A stretch of 9,891 bases of DNA from an uncultured Bacteroidota bacterium (GTDB taxonomy: Bacteria; Bacteroidota; Bacteroidia; Bacteroidales; P3): positions 1-9,891 of the forward strand of contig CACXCY010000203.1 in assembly GCA_902766265.1 (NCBI GenBank), written 5' to 3'. This document shows, one piece after another, positions 1 through 6,800 of the stretch; position 1 is the first letter of the stretch, and each line of letters begins with the position of its first letter. The notes under the pieces are model-generated. The model did not search any database, was not told where the DNA came from, and saw only the letters and a program-made list of their open reading frames with translations. A program made the translations under genes and the position numbers.

Positions 1-84
1 AATATTCTAAGAAGCATTAATAATGGCGTATATGACAAACCCGAATATTGGGCCGCATTTATTATTATTGATGCCTTAAATTAA
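1..84 (+). CDS. C-terminal end of a probable CHAT-domain protein (5' part outside window)
   Basis: Frame 1 is open from the first base to TAA at 82-84 and gives 27 residues ending in YDKPEYWAAFIIIDALN. This resembles the conserved end of CHAT domains (caspase-like, HetF-associated with TPRs), where a 'hPxYWAxFvLiG'-like strand closes the fold. In that family the catalytic His and Cys lie further upstream, so they cannot be checked here. CHAT proteins are caspase-fold peptidases or peptidase-like proteins, often joined to TPR repeats and sometimes part of defence or signalling systems; which of these applies cannot be judged from the tail. The gene runs towards the glucan synthase but is separated from it by about 800 bp, so it is unlikely to share its operon. 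The call rests on a short motif only. Confidence 0.6.
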   Translation, partial: NILRSINNGVYDKPEYWAAFIIIDALN

Positions 85-298
85 CGCCAAGAATCAAACA
101 GATCTCCTTTCTCACTGTGTAGATCCAGACGAAAACGTCAGCATAGGTATCGCGACATCCTCCCGTCTTGGAATTGTATTCTCTAATTGACCCAACCATG
201 CCGGTTAGGCGCACGCGGTTGCGTTCATCACCTACTGTCAAAATGTCAGGCATCGCATGACAAATATGCAAATATTTTGTCGGCGGAGCCGATGACAT
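65..298 (-). CDS. Doubtful small ORF, 77 aa, function unknown
   Basis: An ATG-started frame (ATG at 296-298) runs leftwards to a stop at 65-67 and overlaps the tail of the plus-strand CHAT-like gene by 20 bp, tail to tail. The middle, VRLTGMVGSIREYNSKTGG, has the alternating hydrophobic look of a beta-barrel or OB-like strand pair, but I recognise no family. No ribosome binding site or promoter box is apparent. An inverted repeat (TCGGC-GGA-GCCGA, 280-292) lies inside its first codons, which argues against an ordinary gene start. It may be chance, or a degraded fragment. I list it because it is the only sizeable frame in this stretch that is not explained by a gene on the other strand. Confidence 0.15.
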   Translation of the reverse strand: MSSAPPTKYLHICHAMPDILTVGDERNRVRLTGMVGSIREYNSKTGGCRDTYADVFVWIYTVRKEICLILGVNLRHQ

Positions 299-332
299 AC
301 CTCAGAGTTTATGAACATAGGTTCATCGGCTC
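286..332. repeat. 10-bp perfect inverted repeat flanking the first palindrome
   Basis: GAGCCGATGA at 286-295 is the exact reverse complement of TCATCGGCTC at 323-332. The 27 bp between the arms include most of palindrome unit 1 of the adjacent array. The right arm spans the end of unit 1 and the first spacer, so the left arm may be a diverged, inverted copy of the same repeat family. It overlaps a smaller inverted repeat, TCGGC-GGA-GCCGA, at 280-292. As RNA this could form alternative hairpins. Confidence 0.55.
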
Positions 333-392
333 ACGAACATAGGTTCATCCGCCCACGAACATAGGTTCATCGGGCTATGAACATATGTTCAT
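311..392. repeat. Array of four 16-bp palindromes at exact 22-bp period
   Basis: Units lie at 311-326, 333-348, 355-370 and 377-392, each exactly 22 bp from the next. Unit 1 reads ATGAACATAGGTTCAT (6-bp arms ATGAAC/GTTCAT around ATAG). Units 2 and 3 start ACGAAC, which reduces the continuous arm to GAAC/GTTC. Unit 4, ATGAACATATGTTCAT, is a perfect 16-bp palindrome. The 6-bp spacers are C/G-rich and variable (CGGCTC, CCGCCC, CGGGCT). Twenty-two bp is about two helical turns, so all four dyads face nearly the same side of the DNA, as in a multi-site operator. The same units could fold as small hairpins in RNA. The function is unknown; a dimeric regulator array or a genome-wide repetitive element are both possible. 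Confidence 0.85.
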
Positions 393-406
393 TTTTAACT
401 TTTTTT
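377..406 (+). terminator. Possible terminator: last palindrome followed by T-rich tract
   Basis: Palindrome unit 4 (arms ATGAAC/GTTCAT) is followed directly by TTTTAACTTTTTTT, ending at 406. On the plus strand this has the hairpin-plus-U-tract shape of an intrinsic terminator and could end transcripts coming from the CHAT-like gene, although that gene stops almost 300 bp earlier. The stem is short and AT-rich with only two G:C pairs, so its strength would be poor unless the neighbouring units contribute. Confidence 0.25.
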
Positions 407-408
407 AA

Positions 409-552
409 ATCGCCCTTCTACGCATACACTGCCACATTGACATTCAACACTCTAACAATATATTCAGAGTCAACGGGCAAGTACTGCTCAAGAATGATCC
501 AACGACGGGCTACTGCGACCTAGAAGCAAAGTCAACAAATAATCGCAATTAA
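409..552 (+). other. Short open frame, possibly a gene remnant
   Basis: Between stops at 406-408 and 550-552 one plus-strand frame is open. Its last 35 or so codons read protein-like, including FRVNGQVLLKNDPTTGYCDLEA. No ATG precedes this stretch in frame; only ATT or CTT/CTA-type codons are available. It could be the end of a decayed gene or chance. The pattern GxV...TGxCxD loosely echoes one in the minus-strand ORF at 65-298, but the two are on opposite strands and the DNA is not clearly alike. Confidence 0.12.
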
Positions 553-637
553 GAACAACTCGGGTAAACCAAACTCAGTAATACCTATCAAAAGGAGTCA
601 ACCAACTCCAGGAATCGACAACTTGTACATGGGCATA

Positions 638-823
638 TTGGAAAAACGGACAAAATTCGGCAAAAACGTGTTGGAAAAACGGACAAAATTCGAAAAAACG
701 TGTTGGAAAAACGGACAAAATACAGCAAAATCATGTTGGAAAAACGGATAAAATTCGGCAAAACGTGTTGAAAAAATGGACAAAGTACAGCATATAACAT
801 GCTGAAAGAACAGACTGTTTCTT
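638..823. repeat. 33-bp-period direct repeat array with helically phased A-tracts
   Basis: The units start at TTG 638, 671, 703, 736 and 768, with a degenerate sixth at 802 (CTGAAAGAACAGAC...), so the spacing is 33, 32, 33, 32 and 34 bp. A typical unit begins TTGGAAAAACGGACAAAATT and continues CGGCAAAA(A)CGTG. Units C and E carry TACAGCA in place of TTCGGCA, so there are two sub-types. Each unit has three A-tracts. The centres of the 14 tracts, read by eye, run from about 644 to 783, a mean of about 10.7 bp apart, close to one helical turn. This predicts intrinsically curved DNA just upstream of the glucan synthase promoter. The whole unit is repeated with no unique spacers, so it is not a CRISPR. 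The minus strand has long repetitive frames through it that look like by-products of the repeat. Confidence 0.85.
788..804. promoter_or_regulatory. Inverted repeat CAGCAT-N5-ATGCTG, possible regulator site
   Basis: Six-bp arms CAGCAT (788-793) and ATGCTG (799-804) surround ATAAC at the junction of repeat units five and six, ending about 50 bp before the -7 box. The extra divergence of the repeat at this point creates the dyad. It could be an activator site, but a dyad of this size can arise by chance in AT-rich DNA. Confidence 0.3.
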
Positions 824-852
824 GAAAAAGTTCCCGACAATCTATTTTTTCG

Positions 853-860
853 TACCTTTG
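853..860 (+). promoter_or_regulatory. Bacteroidetes-type -7 promoter box for the glucan synthase
   Basis: TACCTTTG matches the TAnnTTTG -7 element recognised by the Bacteroidetes primary sigma factor. It lies 30 bp before the ATG at 891, so a start site near 866-868 would give a leader of about 25 nt. No good -33 TTTG is found at the expected 19-21 bp upstream (the sequence around 828-833 is AAGTTC). The promoter may therefore be weak or rely on an activator or on the bent upstream repeat array. Confidence 0.6.
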
Positions 861-872
861 CATATTTATATT

Positions 873-884
873 ATTGTATACAAT
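873..884. promoter_or_regulatory. 12-bp perfect palindrome in the leader
   Basis: ATTGTATACAAT is a perfect dyad between the -7 box (853-860) and the start codon (891). It would sit at or just after the transcription start, a position typical of a repressor operator. It is AT-rich and could be coincidence. There is no purine-rich ribosome binding site in this leader, which is common in Bacteroidetes with AT-rich leaders. Confidence 0.3.
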
Positions 885-890
885 TATATA

Positions 891-3800
891 ATGAAACATA
901 CATACAAGATTTTTAAAGAGAGCGTTAGGTCAATCACCGACTACTACATGCTTCTGGTCGAAGAGACAAAATCGCAACGGCTGGTGGGCAGCACCAACGA
1001 ATGGGTGCTGGACAACTACTACATGATCAGCGAACAGGAGAAGGAGTTGAAAGCGGACCTGACGGCAAAGAGTTTTCTTCAGATAGGGTTGAAGCGTATC
1101 CATACGCTGGAGCAGTTGCTACTGGGATTCTTGAAGAAATGCCACTACCAGGTGGACAAAAATCTGCTGCTGCGTTATGTGAGACAGGTTCAGGTGAAAC
1201 AGAACGACTACCTGACCTATCCGGAGGTGTGCTCTCTGCTGCCGCTGATGAAGCATATACTGATTCACGAGCTGGCTATCCTGTGTCGCCAGTTGAAGGA
1301 GCAAAACGCTTACCATTATACGGTGACGGCAAAGGACCATGCTGATATGAACAACCTGAATGAGGTTGCCCAGCAGAACCTGATGATGATGAACATCTTC
1401 AATTCGCTGAAGAAGGTGACGAGGATGCCTGTCGCAGAGCTTATCGATGCAGTCAGTTTTTCGGAGAAAATGCTGAAGGCAGAGAAAGCCGGCATGTACG
1501 ACAAGATGTACGACAAAACGAAGGACGACTACCGAACCAAGATTGTGCGTCTGGCCAAGAAGGCAAAGGTGCGTGAATACGACTATGTGAAGGAATTGGT
1601 GGCAACGGCTGACGAGCGTGGAGAACATGTGGGATGGCAACTGTTTCCTCCGAAGCGGTGGAACGCACGGGCACACTGGTACATCTGGATTGTGGTGCTG
1701 GCCAGCATAGTGTTGGCTGCTCTAATCAGCTATGGTATTCATGGCTTTAACTGGATGAGTGTTGTGTTGGCTGTGCTAATGGTTGTCCCGATGAGCCAGA
1801 TAGTCATCGACCTCTTCAACCAACTGCTGTACCGCATCCACAAACCGACAGGGACTTTCAAAATCAAGTTCAAAGACGGGCTGATTCCCAAAGAATACAC
1901 AACCATGGTAATCATGCCCACGATCCTGAAGAACAAGCAGAAGACCGTGGAGCTGTTGGAACAGCTGGAGGTATACTACCTGTCGAACATCAACCGTGCG
2001 TCGAACGGCAGCAATGAAGAAGGGGGAAAGCACGAGTTCCAGCGCCTGGAGAGCCGCCAGCAGAACCTGTTCTACACCCTTATCGGAGACGCTGCCGCTT
2101 ACAAGGATGCGGACGCCCCGTGGGATGACGAGGTCGTGGAAGCCGGATTGCAGAAGGTGCAGGAGCTGAATGAGAAATACGGCGCCCCGATTTTCAACTT
2201 CGTCTACCGAAAAAGAGCATGGAGCGACGGAGAGCAGACCTGGCTGGGGCATGAACGCAAACGTGGAGCCATACTTCATTTCAACGATCTTGTTTTGGGC
2301 AATACCAGCGAGGACGACAAGCAGAAACGTTTCCGCTGCGAGACGATATCGGCATGGCTGGACGGGATGATTGGTCATGACAGAAAGAACGAATGCCCGA
2401 TACAATTCATCATCACGCTGGACACGGATACGGAACTGGTGCTCTACTCGGCACAGAAACTCATCGGAGCCATGGCTCATCCGCTAAACCGTGCGAAGCT
2501 TTCGGCTGACGGACGACGGGTGGACAGCGGCTACGGCATCATGCAACCGCGTGTCAATGTGGACGTGGAAGTGACCAACAAGAGCCGCTATGCGCAACTT
2601 TTCGCCGGACTTGGCGGTTTGGATGTGTACACCACAGCCAGTTTTGAACTGTACCAGGACATCTTCAACGAGGGGAGTTTCTGTGGCAAGGGCATCTACG
2701 ACCTGAAAATCTTCCAGCATGTGCTGAAGGGCACTTTCCCTGAAAACCTGATACTCAGCCACGACCTTATCGAAGGGTGCCATATACGCTGCGGACTCAT
2801 CCACGATTTGGAACTGTTCGACGACAATCCAGACAACTATATCGACGATGCCAAACGCCATCATCGCTGGACACGCGGCGACTGGCAAATCATTGGCTGG
2901 CTGAAAAACCATGTGTACAACGAACGCGGCGAGAAAGTCAAAAACCAAGTCAACACCATCGGTCGCTGGAAGATATTCGACAACCTGCGCCGCTCTATGC
3001 TGAGTATGGCATTGGTGGTGATGGTGCTTGCTGCCTACGGCTTACAGCTTACGGCTTACGGTAATGGATTGAATGGATTTTGGTTTGTGGTAGTGGCGCT
3101 GCTGGCTGTAGCAAGCCCGATAGTTTTCTTCATTCTGGGACAGGTTACGAAGGTGCCCAGTTTCGGTCGACGATACCACTACTACGCCACACTGATGCGG
3201 GGTTTCAAAGTTATTGTATACCGATCACTGGTGCAATTTGCCCTACTGCCCAAAGAGGCATGGATGTACACCGATGCCGCTGTAAAGGCATGCTACCGGA
3301 TGTGGTTCAGCCACCGCAACCTGCTGAACTGGATTACCAGCGACGAGGCCGCCAAAAGCACCAAAGGGACTTTGGGCGACTACATCGGGAAATTCTGGTT
3401 CAACTATGTGCTGAGTGCCGCATTGGTGGCGATAGCCGTGACAGGCAACTTGGCGGTTTTGGAGATTATAGGGATTGGCTTCTGTGTGGCAACCTGGTGC
3501 AGCGCCCCATTCCTGATGTATTGGCTGGGACGCAAATTCCCGAAGGACAAGAAACATCTCAACGCGCAGGAGACTGCCGAAGTGCGTCAACTGGCCCAAG
3601 ACACATGGAATTTCTTTGATACGCTGACAACGGAAGAGAACAACTACCTTATCCCCGACAACTATCAGCTGAACCGAGAACAGAAGACCGACTACAAGAC
3701 ATCGCCCACAAACATCGGATTCTCGATGGCTGCCGTGGTGAGTGCCGCTGAAATGGGCTTTATAGAGCACAACGATGCCGTGCAACGTATCAGCAACATC

Positions 3801-6800
3801 ATCGACACAGTGGAGAAACTGGAGAAATGGAACGGACACCTGTTCAACTGGTACAACATCAAAACCTTGGACAAACTGCCCAACTATTTTGTCAGCACCG
3901 CTGACAGTGGCAATTTTGTGGCCTGCCTGCATGTAGTGGAAGGATTTCTGGATAGCATTCAGGGGGGCAAAGGATTGTTGGAGAAAGTGTGCCGACTGAT
4001 TGACAATACGGATTTCAACAAGCTGTACAATCCGGAGCTCGATGTGTTCAGTATCGGCTACGACTGGGGTGGCAGGTACCTCCTACCCTACCATTACAAC
4101 AATTTCGCCTCCGAAGCCCGACTGACCAGCTTCATGACCATCGCCCAAGGTGACGCGCCATACAAACACTGGTTCTGCCTGGACAAGACGCTGGTGCAGT
4201 ACAAAGGTTACAAAGGGGTGGCTTCATGGTACGGAACACTGTTTGAATACTTCATGCCCCTTATCTTCCTCCCCACTTTCAAGCATACGCTGATGGACGA
4301 GACCTACAGCTTCGCCATCAGGGCTCAGCGGGCTTTTGTCAGGAACAATGGCAATGACAGGAAAAAGATTCTTCCCTGGGGTATCTCCGAAACGGCATAC
4401 AATGAGCTTGACGACGCTCAGAACTACAAGTACCACGCTTTCGGCGTTCCGTATCTGAAGTTCCAGAATACCACACCCGACCGCATCGTCATCTCGCCCT
4501 ACAGTTCGCTGATGACTATCGGCATCAACGACCGTGCCGTATATGACAACCTACAACATCTGAAAGCATTGGGCATGTACGACGAATCAATAGGGCTCTT
4601 CGAGAGTTTCGATGAGGAAGACAACGTCGTGGTGAAAGCCCACTATGCGCACCATCAGGGTATGATATTGGCCTCGTTGGCAAACTATCTTGCCGACCAC
4701 TGTCTGCAACGCTACTTCATGCACGACCCCACGATGCGCTCTATGGAGACCCTGCTGAAGGAGAAAGCCCAGGTGAAGCCGTATATCGACCTGAAAGTGA
4801 CGAAGTACAAACGCTACCAATACTCGAAAGTGCAGACAGAAAGCGATGCCCGTGACTACGACGGCATTGCAAGCGTACCCGAGATAGGCATCATCAGCAA
4901 CGGGCAATATACTGTGCTGATGAACGACCGAGGCAGCGGATTCTCCCGTTACAAGAACATACTGTTGAACCGTTACCGCAAGATTTCTGCCGACCACTAC
5001 GGCACTTATCTCTACATTCGCGACCTACGCAGCGACAAGCTGTGGAGTGCCACCTATTCACCACTGGACGTGATGCCCGAAAGCTACCACGTGAGCTTCG
5101 CCAGTGACAAACTGCGCTATGTACGCACCGACAACGGCATCGAAACCAAGACCGAGGTGACGATACTGAAAGACCGCAGCGCTGAGGTACGACGCTTCAC
5201 CTTCACCAACAACAAAACCGAGGATGTCGACCTTGAAATCACCAGCTATGGCGAGGTGGTTCTGGCAGCGGGAGTGGAAGACGAGAACCATCGTGTCTTC
5301 AACGGCATGAAGATAAGTTCGTCATACGACGCAGCGCATGAGGCCCTGCTGTTCAGCCGTCCCATTGCCAACGACAACCGACAGTACATGCTGCACAAGC
5401 TGTGGGTAGCAGAGTGTGATGGCAACGGAAACAATGGTGTAAGCGGTCTGGTAGAGTACGAAACCTCAAGAATCAAGTTCCTGGGACGTGGCGGCAGCAT
5501 ACGCCGTGCGGACATCATAGAGAGCCGTCGCACATTGACCGGCACAACAGGCACCACCCTCGACCCCATCATGAGCATGCGCCGTCGCCTGCACGTCCCT
5601 GCAGGGAAAAGCGTGGAAGCTTATATCATGACCGGCTTCTCCAAAGCCAAGGAACATCTCCTGCAACTGGTGGAGCAGTATCAAAGTGCTGTGGATATCG
5701 ACAACGCCTTCAGGACTGCTTCGGTATTCAACAACATGCGCAACAACATGTCGTTGCTGAAAGGCAGCCAGATGCGACTATACAACAACATCGCCAAGTA
5801 CATGGCCCAAACAGCCACGCTGGGCAACAACCGTCAGGAATACCTGCAACGCAATACCTTGTCGCAATGCGGGCTGTGGCGTTTCGGCATCAGTGGCGAC
5901 ATTGCCATTCTGCTGATGGAGATAGACAGCATGGGGCGTTCAGGATTTGCGAAGGAGATACTTCGTGCCTTTGAATACTATAAAGTGCGTGGATTGGTAC
6001 TGGATGTGGTGTTCATCAACGACGCACCCGAGAGGGAGCGTGAAGGATTGACACATTTCATCCGCAATATGGCCAATACCGAGAATCTGTGGACGACACA
6101 TACCGACGCAGGACGCGTATATGTACTTGACGGACATGATGTGACCGAAGCCGAGCGCACCCTGCTTCGCACTGTGGCACGCCTCAATTTCACCACAGCA
6201 GGAGGGGTCCGCATAGAACAGCAGATTGCCGAACTCGAAGCTGCCAACCAGCATTACCAGGACAAAGTGGAATACCCTGTGCTGAAGCCCAGCAAAGAGT
6301 TCCGTGTGTGGAGCAATCTGGAATACTACAACCAGTACGGAGGTTTCGACAACGATGGCAGAGACTATGTGGTAACCAATACCAACACCCCCATGCCGTG
6401 GGTCAACGTTATTGCCAACGAACAGCATTTCGGATGCATCGTCAGCAGTACGATGGCGGGCTTCACCTTTGCCCACAACGCCCAACAGTTCAAGATAACC
6501 GGATGGAGCAACGATATAGTGCGCGACAACGCCAGCGAGATGCTGCTGATAGACAACAAGCAGTTCATGCCGGCTACCGCACGCCACAGCCAGGGCTGGT
6601 CGGCATTCGACGCTGACTACGACACGCTGCATGTCGACGTGCGCCTGTTCGTGGCTGTCGACGAGATGGAGAAATACTATCAGATTCGACTGGTCAACAA
6701 GGACGACAAGCCACGCAACATAGAACTCGGCATGGTATACAAGCTGGTGCTCGGAGTAAGCGAGGAACAGACAGCCCGCTACCTCTATTCCGTTTGGGAC

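Larger units (their letters stand above)
85..852. other. Long AT-rich gene-poor intergenic region
   Basis: About 770 bp between the CHAT-like tail and the glucan synthase promoter contain no convincing gene. From left to right the region holds a doubtful minus-strand ORF, four 22-bp-spaced palindromes followed by T-rich DNA, about 240 bp with only a short plus-strand open frame (roughly 409-552), and a 33-bp-period A-tract array. Its composition is visibly more AT-rich than the genes to the right. No tRNA, rRNA, insertion sequence or CRISPR array was seen in it. Confidence 0.7.

Noticed and set aside
286..332. Small invertible DNA switch between the 10-bp inverted repeats
   Set aside because: The 27-bp interval contains no promoter box, the arms are short, and no recombinase gene is visible in the window.
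638..801. Regular repeats of about 33 bp resembling a CRISPR array
   Set aside because: The repetition covers the entire unit with no unique spacers, the copies are degenerate, and no cas genes are present.
822..890. TTG-initiated 23-codon N-terminal extension of the glucan synthase
   Set aside because: TTG 822 lies upstream of the TACCTTTG promoter box, and the extension is low-complexity AT-rich translation; ATG 891 fits a leader of about 25 nt.
588..899. Minus-strand frames of 80-103 codons with repeating FVRFSN / ILSVFP peptides
   Set aside because: They are translations of the 33-bp DNA repeat, which is nearly a multiple of three and lacks stops; they run through the promoter of the glucan synthase and resemble no protein.
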